Assembly: GCA_035547155.1 (NCBI GenBank)
Contig: DASZVJ010000276.1
Coordinates: 1-14,337 of the forward strand
DNA from: CAZNMF01 sp035547155
GTDB lineage: Bacteria; Acidobacteriota; Vicinamibacteria; Vicinamibacterales; SCN-69-37
Reading direction: 5' to 3'
Length of the DNA stretch: 14,337 nucleotides
A program made the position numbers and the translations under genes. Shown here one piece after another: positions 6,610-12,394 of the stretch (positions within the stretch are counted from its first letter, which is position 1; every line of letters begins with the position of its first letter). Under the pieces are notes generated by a model. That model was not told the origin of the DNA, did no database searches, and saw only the letters and a program-made list of their open reading frames with translations.

Positions 6610-7151
6610 CATCTCATTATTTCTGGCTTCTGGCTTGTAACTTCACTGGCCATGTAATCGAGCCTGTATTTCACGTATCGCTCCGCGTAGCCCAGCACCG
6701 TCTTCACTTCCTCGTCCGTCAACGCGCGCGTGACTTTGCCGGGCCGGCCCATGACGAGCGATCGCGGCGGCACGATCATGCGTTCGGTCACGAGCGCGCC
6801 GGCGGCGACGATCGAGTCCTCGCCGATCTCGGCGCCGTTGAGGATGATCGCGCCGATGCCGACGAGCACGCGATCGCGGATCGTGCAGCCGTGAACGACC
6901 GCCGCGTGCGCGATCGTCACGTCATGCCCGATCGTCGTCGCGTACTGGTTCTTCATCGCGTGCACGATCGTGCCGTCCTGCACGTTGGATCGATCGCCGA
7001 TCCGGATCCGGTGCACGTCGCCGCGCACGACGACGTTCATCCAGATGCTGCTCTCGGCGCCAATCTCGACGTCTCCGATGATCTGCGCGGTGTCGTCGAC
7101 GAAGGCCGCCGGATGCACGACCGGCATCCGGCCACGGAACGGACGAAGCAT
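6609..7151 (-). CDS. Gamma-carbonic anhydrase family protein (YrdA/PaaY-like)
   Basis: 180 aa left-handed beta-helix protein. Hexapeptide-type repeats run from about 24 to 125 (IGDVEIGAESSIW, RIRIGDRSNVQDG, VLVGIGAIILNGAEIG). The three expected metal ligands are His64 (in GTIVHAM), His82 and His87 (in TIAHAAVVHGC), and RGDVHRIRIG (43-52) matches YrdA. Family members bind zinc or iron; some are active carbonic anhydrases, others have no proven substrate, so activity is uncertain. The start at 7151 was chosen over an in-frame upstream codon at 7202 because family similarity begins near MLRPF and because a perfect TATAAT lies 9 nt upstream. No Shine-Dalgarno is present. The final ~9 residues (SQKPEIMR end) are encoded by a 7-bp repeat and look like a repeat-derived tail. 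Confidence 0.9.
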   Translation of the reverse strand: MLRPFRGRMPVVHPAAFVDDTAQIIGDVEIGAESSIWMNVVVRGDVHRIRIGDRSNVQDGTIVHAMKNQYATTIGHDVTIAHAAVVHGCTIRDRVLVGIGAIILNGAEIGEDSIVAAGALVTERMIVPPRSLVMGRPGKVTRALTDEEVKTVLGYAERYVKYRLDYMASEVTSQKPEIMR

Positions 7152-7160
7152 GCGGCAACG

Positions 7161-7166
7161 ATTATA
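7161..7166 (-). promoter_or_regulatory. Perfect TATAAT -10 element for the carbonic-anhydrase-like gene
   Basis: Minus-strand TATAAT ends 9 nt before the ATG at 7151, leaving room for only a 1-3 nt leader if initiation occurs at the usual distance. It overlaps the tetR stop codon: the TAA at 7162-7164 is part of the hexamer. No -35 consensus is found 16-18 bp upstream (GGTCCC at 7184-7189). Confidence 0.5.
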
Positions 7167-7824
7167 GACGGCCGGCCGCGGCCGGGACCGCAGCGGCCGC
7201 ACGATAGGCCTCGAAACCCGCGAGCGAGAACGCGATGATGTGCTCGGCCACGTCGGCCGGGTCGACGATCCGCTCGACGTTCCTGCCCATGCGCAGCTGC
7301 ACGGGGCTCGGCTTGAACATCACGATTTGCGCGTGCACGCTGAGCAGCGCCCGCCCGACACGATCATCGTCGGGCGGCAGGCCCAGGAGCTCGCCGACGA
7401 TGCCGCCGAGGTACTCGAAACGAGGCTTCCAGACGCGCTCGATGATCGTGTCGAGCATCTCCGTCGGCTCCTGGAGCTCGCGATGCATCAGCTGCTGCAG
7501 GCGGTTCTTCGGCCCCGCGCGGAAGATGTGCTGGCAATTGATGCGGACGTAGGCGCGAAAGCGCTCCTCGGCCGGCAGGCCCTCGCCCGCCGCGATCGCT
7601 TCGGCGGTCATCTTCGTCACGACCGAGGCGGCGTCCTCGAGGACTTCGCGATACAGGCCCATCTTGTCGCCGAAGTGGTAGTTGACGGCCGCGACGTTGG
7701 CGCGTGCGGCGCGACAGATCGCGCGGACGGTCACGTACTTGAGGCCGCGCTCGGCGAACAGGCGCGTCGCCGCGTCGAGCAGCCGCTTCCGTGTCCGCCG
7801 ATCGCGTCCGCCTCTCGTCGTCAC
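7162..7824 (-). CDS. TetR-family regulator, CecR-like
   Basis: 220 aa, from a GTG at 7824 that overlaps the permease stop (GTGA). The N-terminal TetR helix-turn-helix spans about 10-57: RKRLLDAATRLFAERG, then VTVRAICRAARANVAAVNYHFGDKMGLYREVL. The VNYHFGDKxGLY form and the C-terminal half resemble CecR (YbiH) of E. coli, which controls the YbhGFSR exporter. Here the regulator is the last gene of a comparable exporter operon, so it probably represses its own operon by binding the palindrome in the promoter at 11032-11053. The ligand is unknown. No Shine-Dalgarno is visible, so translation probably depends on coupling to the permease. The end is Ala-rich and runs into the TATAAT of the next gene. 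Confidence 0.9.
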   Translation of the reverse strand: MTTRGGRDRRTRKRLLDAATRLFAERGLKYVTVRAICRAARANVAAVNYHFGDKMGLYREVLEDAASVVTKMTAEAIAAGEGLPAEERFRAYVRINCQHIFRAGPKNRLQQLMHRELQEPTEMLDTIIERVWKPRFEYLGGIVGELLGLPPDDDRVGRALLSVHAQIVMFKPSPVQLRMGRNVERIVDPADVAEHIIAFSLAGFEAYRAAAAVPAAAGRL

Positions 7825-8933
7825 AGCGTGCGCCGGAAGAGCCGCGTCGCGAGCGTCATCGCGACGGTCGAGAACAACGCGAGGAACGCGAGGTCGCCGC
7901 CGATCGCCGCGAAGCCGGTGTTCTTCAGCATCAGGCACTTGAACGCGTGTACGGCATACGTGAACGGGTCGATTTTCGCCAGCACCTGCATCCACGCGGG
8001 AAAGCCCTGCTGCGGATAGACCGCGCCGCTCGGGAAGTACAGCAGCGTGTTGAGGACGCCGAACGTCGCGCGCGGGACGAGCGGGTCGGTCACGCGCACC
8101 ATCAGCAGGAACATCAGGCTGATCAGGGCGAACGACGTCACGATGATGACGATGAGCATGCGGAGCAGCCGCAGCGGCGCGAGCGGATCGGGAATGCCCG
8201 CGATGACCGCGCCGATCGTCATCAGGACCGCGCCCGCGATGACCGCCTTGATCGTGCCGGACAGATTGAAGCCGGCGATCAGCTCGAACTTCGTGATCGG
8301 CGTGACGAGATAGCCCTCGTGCAGGCCGCGCGCCTTGTCGTCGATGAAGATGATGCCGCCGCCGATCATCACCATCATGAAGATCGACATCGCGATCGAT
8401 CCAGGCAGCAGGTACTGGATGTACGGCACGTACGGGTACATCTCCACGACGTCCAGCGCCGGCTGCGTCTGGAGACGCGTGACGGAGATCGACGGCGGCC
8501 CGGCCGCGCCAATCACGCCGCCGATCGTCGCGGCCAGGGTCGCGGTCACGAAGTTGTCGCTGTTGTCCTCGACGAGCGCCACGCTCGGCGACTCGCCCGC
8601 GAGCAGCCGGCGCGAGTAGTCCGGCGGGATCGTCAGCACGCCGTTGACGCGGCCGTTGCGCAGATCGCTCAGCGCCTGCCCCTCGTCGGTGTAGAGCACG
8701 GTGTCGAACGTCGCCGCGCCGGCCGAGACGGCCTGCGTCAGCTCGCGAATGCGAATCGCCGACAGACCGTGATCGCGATCGACGAGCGCGACCTGCAGGT
8801 GCTTGACGTTGCCGCCGAAGGCATAGCCGAGCACGACGAGCTGCATGATCGGCATCATCAGCGACATGAAGATCAGCGTCGGGCTGCGGCGGAACCGCCG
8901 CATCTCGCGCTCGATGATGGCCCATATCCGCAT
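7821..8933 (-). CDS. ABC-2 type permease (YbhS/YbhR-like)
   Basis: 370 aa inner-membrane subunit of an ABC exporter. Layout is typical of the ABC-2 type: a cytoplasmic basic N-terminus, TM1 (about 19-40), a large extracytoplasmic domain (about 41-175) and five further hydrophobic segments (about 176-196, 222-246, 258-280, 288-305, 345-364). LHEGYLVTPITKFELIAGF (204-222) is the usual cytoplasmic coupling region, and PLVPRATFGVLNTLLYFPSGAVYP lies before the last loop. The ATG at 8933 is 2 nt after the ATPase stop, with a weak GAGG about 9 nt upstream. Only one permease gene is present, whereas E. coli ybhGFSR has two, so a homodimer is expected. Substrate not inferable; drugs or other hydrophobic compounds are usual for the class. 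Confidence 0.93.
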   Translation of the reverse strand: MRIWAIIEREMRRFRRSPTLIFMSLMMPIMQLVVLGYAFGGNVKHLQVALVDRDHGLSAIRIRELTQAVSAGAATFDTVLYTDEGQALSDLRNGRVNGVLTIPPDYSRRLLAGESPSVALVEDNSDNFVTATLAATIGGVIGAAGPPSISVTRLQTQPALDVVEMYPYVPYIQYLLPGSIAMSIFMMVMIGGGIIFIDDKARGLHEGYLVTPITKFELIAGFNLSGTIKAVIAGAVLMTIGAVIAGIPDPLAPLRLLRMLIVIIVTSFALISLMFLLMVRVTDPLVPRATFGVLNTLLYFPSGAVYPQQGFPAWMQVLAKIDPFTYAVHAFKCLMLKNTGFAAIGGDLAFLALFSTVAMTLATRLFRRTL

Positions 8934-8935
8934 GG

Positions 8936-9919
8936 TCAGCGCCTCATGAACGAGAAGTCGTGCGCCGGCGCGGACTGCAGGCTGTCGCGCAGCGCCCGTC
9001 CCGTGTAATAGACGAACACGTCGTCGAGCGTCGTGCTCTGAATGGCCAGCGACTGAATCGCGATGCCGGCGCCGCGCACGGCGTCGATCAACGCGGCGTC
9101 GGTCGCCGGACCGCTGTCGGACTCGATCCGGAAGACGGCGTCGTGGCGCTCGACCTTCGACACGCCCGGCAGCGTGCCGAGACGCGCCTCCCATCCGTCG
9201 GGCACCGACGAGAAGCTCACTTCGATCACGTTCCGGCCGGCGATCGACGCCTTGAGCATCGTCGGCGATGCCAGCGCCTTCAGCTCGCCGTGATCGACGA
9301 TGGCGATGCGATCGCAGAGGCGATCGGCCTCGTCCATGTAGTGCGTCGTGACGAGGATCGTCAGGCTGCGTTGCGTGCGGATGCGCTGCAGCATCTCCCA
9401 CACCGCCACGCGCGACACCGGATCGAGGCCCGTCGTCGGCTCGTCGAGGAAGAAGACGCGCGGCTCGTGCACGAGCCCGCGCGCGATCTCGACGCGGCGC
9501 CGCATGCCGCCGGAGAGGTTCTTGACCGGCTTGTCGGCCCACTGCGTGAGCTCGACCGATTCGAGCAGCTCCGGAATCAGCTTGTTGCGCCGCTCGCGCG
9601 GCACGCTGTGGAGCTTCGCGTAGATGATCAGGTTCTCTTCGACGCTGAGCTCGAGGTCGCTCGTCATCGCCTGCGGGATGACGCCGATCGACCGGCGCAC
9701 GCCGTTCGGATCGGTCGCGATGTCGAACCCGTTGACCGTCGCCGATCCTTCCGACGGCGCGATCAGCGTCGTCAGCATGCGGATGAGCGTGGACTTGCCG
9801 GCGCCGTTGGGGCCGAGCAGGCCGAAGACCTCGCCTTCATCGACGGCGAACGACACGCCCTTGACGGCGGTGAAGTCGCCGAAGCGCTTGACGAGATTGC
9901 GGACGTCAATCGCGACCAT
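8936..9919 (-). CDS. ABC transporter ATP-binding protein (DrrA/YbhF-like)
   Basis: 327 aa nucleotide-binding subunit that powers the neighbouring permease. Walker A GPNGAGKST (36-44), Q-loop Gln83, signature LSGGM (135-139), Walker B FFLDEP (156-161) with the DrrA-type TTGLDP, and H-loop His193 are intact, so it should hydrolyse ATP. It has a single ATPase domain followed by a C-terminal extension of about 100 residues (about 225-327, ending in the TTLDDVFVYYTG motif common in DrrA-like proteins). The ATG at 9919 lies 2 nt after the adaptor gene's stop; no Shine-Dalgarno is seen. Co-transcription with adaptor, permease and tetR is strongly implied by the spacing. Confidence 0.96.
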   Translation of the reverse strand: MVAIDVRNLVKRFGDFTAVKGVSFAVDEGEVFGLLGPNGAGKSTLIRMLTTLIAPSEGSATVNGFDIATDPNGVRRSIGVIPQAMTSDLELSVEENLIIYAKLHSVPRERRNKLIPELLESVELTQWADKPVKNLSGGMRRRVEIARGLVHEPRVFFLDEPTTGLDPVSRVAVWEMLQRIRTQRSLTILVTTHYMDEADRLCDRIAIVDHGELKALASPTMLKASIAGRNVIEVSFSSVPDGWEARLGTLPGVSKVERHDAVFRIESDSGPATDAALIDAVRGAGIAIQSLAIQSTTLDDVFVYYTGRALRDSLQSAPAHDFSFMRR

Positions 9920-9921
9920 GG

Positions 9922-10971
9922 CTATTGCGGCACCGCGAACTTGACGTACGCCGTCATCCCGACGGCGAGGCGGTGATCGGGATCCGGCACGCGCAGCCGC
10001 ACTTCGAACGTGCGAATGTCACGCTTGGTGCGGCTGACGTCGCGCTGCGTGGCGTACGAGCCGTCGACGGCGCGATAGAACACGGTGCCTTCGCGCGTGT
10101 CGCCGGACGGCAGCACGACGGGCAGCTTGTCGCCGAGGCGGATGCGATCGATGTACGTCTCTTCGATGTCGACGCGCACCCAGAGATCGTCCGGATTGAT
10201 CAGCGTCGCAATCGGCTGTCCGACGCCGACAACTTCGCCCTGCCGCGCGGCGCGCACGTCGACGATGCCGTTGACGGGTGCGCGGACCTCCGTGTAGCCG
10301 AGGCGCACGGCCGCCTTGTCGCGCTGTGCGGCAGCGGCCTCGGAATCGGAACGGCTCGCCTGCAGCTGACTGCGGCGCACGGCGATTTGCTGCGCGTTGG
10401 CCTGCGCCAGCGCGACCGCCGCACGAGCCGCATCGGCCTGCCGGCCGAGGTTGTTCACGCGCGCCGTCGTCGCCTCGAACGTCGTGCGCGCCTGGTCGAG
10501 CTCTTCGGTCGACGCGACGCCGTTCTTCTGCAGGTTCTGCGTGCGCTGATACGTCAGCTTCGCGTTCTCGAGATCGGCCTGCGCGGACGCGAGCGACGCG
10601 TCGGCGGCGGCGACGGACGCCTCGGCCTGGCGCAGCGCGGCGGCGTTCTGCTCTTCCTGAAAGCGCAGGGCGGCTTCGTTCTGCTGGATGCTGGCGGCGG
10701 CGCTGTCGGCCACGTGCGCGTAGTAGGCGCGATCGGCCTTCAGCTCTTCGGGCGCGATGACCGCCATCACCTGATCGCGCGTCACCGTCTGCCCGGGCTC
10801 GGCCGACAGTTGATCGATGCGTCCCGCCACCTGCGCCGCGACGATGACGTCGTCGGTGGTGACGAGGCCGGTCAGGGTGAGGACGGGCTGACGCGCCCGG
10901 AGGACGTAGTAACTGCCAAGCGCCACGAGGGCGATGACGAGCAGACCGATGCGCACGGAGCGGCGACGCAT
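9922..10971 (-). CDS. HlyD-family periplasmic adaptor (YbhG/EmrA-like)
   Basis: 349 aa membrane-fusion protein that would link the ABC exporter to the outer membrane. A basic start and a single hydrophobic helix (about 7-24) form an uncleaved anchor or signal. Then come the first lipoyl half-motif (AGRIDQLSAEPGQTVTRDQVM, about 49-69), a long Ala/Gln-rich coiled coil (about 85-220), the second lipoyl half (VRAPVNGIVDVRAARQGEVVGVGQPI, about 229-254) and a beta-barrel end (about 262-349). The start has the best ribosome binding site in the window: GAGGAG 7 nt before the ATG. Its leader holds an 8-bp all-GC hairpin directly abutting that site. It is the first gene of the operon. An outer-membrane channel gene is not seen nearby. 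Confidence 0.94.
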   Translation of the reverse strand: MRRRSVRIGLLVIALVALGSYYVLRARQPVLTLTGLVTTDDVIVAAQVAGRIDQLSAEPGQTVTRDQVMAVIAPEELKADRAYYAHVADSAAASIQQNEAALRFQEEQNAAALRQAEASVAAADASLASAQADLENAKLTYQRTQNLQKNGVASTEELDQARTTFEATTARVNNLGRQADAARAAVALAQANAQQIAVRRSQLQASRSDSEAAAAQRDKAAVRLGYTEVRAPVNGIVDVRAARQGEVVGVGQPIATLINPDDLWVRVDIEETYIDRIRLGDKLPVVLPSGDTREGTVFYRAVDGSYATQRDVSRTKRDIRTFEVRLRVPDPDHRLAVGMTAYVKFAVPQ

Positions 10972-10984
10972 GAAGAGGCTCCTC

Positions 10985-11016
10985 GGCGCGCCGGGGTCCC
11001 GCGAGGGCGGCGCGCC
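10985..11016 (-). promoter_or_regulatory. GC hairpin in the leader of the exporter operon
   Basis: Two GGCGCGCC octamers (10985-10992 and 11009-11016) can pair to an 8-bp GC stem with a 16-nt loop in the minus-strand transcript. The stem's 3' arm touches the GAGGAG Shine-Dalgarno (10979-10984), so it could limit ribosome access. The role is inferred from position only. Confidence 0.45.
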
Positions 11017-11031
11017 AGAAATGAAACAGAC

Positions 11032-11053
11032 GAATTAAACAGTTGTTTGAATC
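11032..11053. promoter_or_regulatory. Putative TetR-family operator palindrome
   Basis: Half-sites GATTCAAACA and TGTTTAATTC (minus strand) are separated by 2 bp; 8 of 10 positions are complementary, with AAACA/TGTTT perfect. The palindrome overlaps the -10 box and the spacer of the exporter promoter, the classic place for repression. The likely ligand is the CecR-like TetR encoded as the operon's last gene. Confidence 0.6.
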
Positions 11054-11063
11054 AGAAAGTCAA
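11034..11063 (-). promoter_or_regulatory. Promoter of the hlyD-ABC-tetR operon
   Basis: Minus-strand -35 box TTGACT (11058-11063, 5 of 6 consensus) and -10 box TTTAAT (11034-11039, 5 of 6) are separated by 18 bp, in an AT-rich island within GC-rich DNA. Initiation near 11026 would give a leader of about 55 nt. This is the only full sigma-70-like promoter that I can recognise in the window. Confidence 0.7.
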
Positions 11064-11070
11064 ACCCGGC

Positions 11071-11093
11071 GGCGCCGGCCTGTCCCCGGCGCC
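11071..11093. repeat. 8-bp perfect inverted repeat in the divergent gap
   Basis: GGCGCCGG (11071-11078) and CCGGCGCC (11086-11093) form a perfect stem with a 7-nt loop, just upstream of the -35 box of the exporter operon. It could be a small regulatory site or a structural hairpin between the divergent transcription units; no T-tract follows on either strand. Confidence 0.5.
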
Positions 11094-11148
11094 GATGACT
11101 TCGAGCATGTTTCAGCACTGTCAAGTGCGCCGAAGGCGCCACGTCAAT

Positions 11149-11183
11149 TTCGAACTTCGAACTTCGAACTTCGAACTTCGAAG
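11149..11183. repeat. 7-bp TTCGAAC tandem array upstream of moaA
   Basis: Five units of TTCGAAC in phase (the last is TTCGAAG). Each unit contains the palindrome TTCGAA. The array ends 27 bp before the moaA ATG and lies where the -35 region of a moaA promoter would fall. Confidence 0.9.
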
Positions 11184-11197
11184 TTTTGAATTGCATT

Positions 11198-11203
11198 CAT
11201 AAT
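11198..11203 (+). promoter_or_regulatory. Possible -10 element of moaA (leaderless)
   Basis: CATAAT matches TATAAT at 5 of 6 positions and ends 7 nt before the moaA ATG, placing a normal transcription start at the A of the start codon or very near it. No Shine-Dalgarno is present and no -35 consensus is seen; that region is the TTCGAAC array. Confidence 0.4.
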
Positions 11204-11210
11204 CGCGTGG

Positions 11211-12236
11211 ATGCCCGTCCTCGACACGTTCGGCCGCCCGCTCGGCGCGCTGCGACTCTCGGTGACCGACCGCTGCAACCTGCGCTGCCACTACTGCATG
11301 CCGCAGGACGACTACGTCTGGCTGCCGCGCGAGGCGCTGCTCACGTTCGAAGAGACGGTGCGGCTGGCCGATACGTTCGCCGCGCTCGGCGTGCGCCGCG
11401 TCCGGCTGACCGGCGGCGAGCCGCTGCTCCGCCGGAATCTGCCGTCGCTCGTCGCGATGCTCGCGCAGCGGCCGTGGATCGAGGACCTCGCGCTCACGAC
11501 CAACGGCGTCCTCCTCGGCGATGCCGCGCGTCCGCTCCGTGACGCCGGGCTCCACCGGCTGACGGTCAGTCTCGACACGCTGCGTCCGGATCGCTTCGCG
11601 CGGCTGACGCGCCGCGACGCCCTGCCGGACGTGCTCGCCGGTCTCGACGCCGCGCGCCGCGCCGGCTTCCCGGATCTCAAGATCGACGCCGTCATCAGCC
11701 GCGGCGACAACGACGACGAGATCGTCGACCTGCTGGAGCTCGCGCGCGATCTCGGCGCGGAGATCCGCTTCATCGAGTACATGGACGTCGGCGGCGCGCT
11801 CGGCTGGCGCGCCGACGCCGTCGTCACCCGCGCCGAGATGCTCGCGATCGTCGACGCGCGCTACGGGCGCGTCGCGGCGATCACGCCACCCGGCAGCCGC
11901 GCGCCGGCCGAGCGCTTTCGTCTGCCGGACGGCCTGACGTTCGGCATCATCGCGTCGACGTCGCAGCCGTTCTGCGCGACGTGCGATCGCGTGCGCCTCA
12001 CGGCCGACGGCGTGATGCTGCTCTGCCTCTACGCGCAGCACGGCACGGATCTCCGGCGGCCGCTGCGCGCCGGCGCGTCGATCGAGACGCTGCGCCGGAC
12101 GATCGAAGCCGTGTGGTCCAGCCGCGCCGACCGCGGCGCCGAAGAACGCAGGGACGTCCGCGACCGCGGCGTCTACATCCCCGTACGCGCGCTCAAACGC
12201 GACGCGCACCTCGAAATGCATACACGCGGCGGATAG
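11211..12236 (+). CDS. moaA: GTP 3',8-cyclase MoaA (molybdenum cofactor synthesis)
   Basis: 341 aa radical-SAM enzyme that starts molybdopterin synthesis by rearranging GTP. The N-terminal cluster motif CNLRCHYC gives Cys22, 26 and 29; LTGGEPLLR (67-74) is the SAM-binding GGE motif; LTVSLDTLRPDRF (117-129) follows. The second, GTP-binding cluster uses Cys255, Cys258 and Cys272 in FCATCDRVRLTADGVMLLC. The C-terminal Gly-Gly needed for activity in the family is present (340-341). The N-terminus DTFGRPLGALRLSVTDRCN is standard and supports the ATG at 11211. No other moa or mob genes are in the window, so it is a detached pathway gene here. Its stop codon runs straight into an 8-bp tandem array. 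Identification is confident. Confidence 0.97.
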   Translation: MPVLDTFGRPLGALRLSVTDRCNLRCHYCMPQDDYVWLPREALLTFEETVRLADTFAALGVRRVRLTGGEPLLRRNLPSLVAMLAQRPWIEDLALTTNGVLLGDAARPLRDAGLHRLTVSLDTLRPDRFARLTRRDALPDVLAGLDAARRAGFPDLKIDAVISRGDNDDEIVDLLELARDLGAEIRFIEYMDVGGALGWRADAVVTRAEMLAIVDARYGRVAAITPPGSRAPAERFRLPDGLTFGIIASTSQPFCATCDRVRLTADGVMLLCLYAQHGTDLRRPLRAGASIETLRRTIEAVWSSRADRGAEERRDVRDRGVYIPVRALKRDAHLEMHTRGG

Positions 12237-12369
12237 GGGACGAAGGGACCAGGGGACCAGGGGACCAGGGGACCAGGGGACCAAGGGACGAGGGAAGGCA
12301 ATCCCTTCGCCCCCTGGTCCCTTCGTCCCTTCGTCCCTTGGTCCCTTCGTCCCTTGGCCCCTTCGTCCC
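12236..12369. repeat. Inverted pair of 8-bp tandem arrays between moaA and the MFS gene
   Basis: Seven units of RGGGACSA (12236-12291; four consecutive exact GGGGACCA) begin on the last base of the moaA stop codon. A 14-bp centre (12292-12305, GGGA...TCCC) follows, then eight units of the reverse-complement type, YTSGYCCC (12306-12369). The whole block can fold into a long imperfect hairpin in several registers. It shares its word with the array after aspS. It may end moaA transcription, though no U-tract is present. Confidence 0.92.
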
Positions 12370-12379
12370 GGCGGTCCGC

Positions 12380-12385
12380 TATCCT
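12380..12385 (+). promoter_or_regulatory. Possible -10 element of the MFS exporter gene (leaderless)
   Basis: TATCCT (4 of 6 of TATAAT, with T1, A2 and T6 kept) ends 9 nt before the GTG at 12395, the same spacing as for the carbonic-anhydrase-like gene. There is no -35 consensus and no Shine-Dalgarno. Confidence 0.3.
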
Positions 12386-12394
12386 TGTACGACC

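Noticed and set aside
5203..6657. 484-codon plus-strand open frame antisense to hisS
   Set aside because: Same antisense-frame artefact; no recognisable domain, and hisS is unmistakable.
7825..8925. Extended N-terminus for the TetR gene (587 codons)
   Set aside because: The extension is a frame-shifted reading of the permease; TetR homology starts right after the GTG at 7824.
10972..11210. Molybdenum-cofactor riboswitch before moaA
   Set aside because: The DNA just upstream is a TTCGAAC array plus a -10 candidate 7 nt from the ATG, leaving no leader in which a riboswitch could form.
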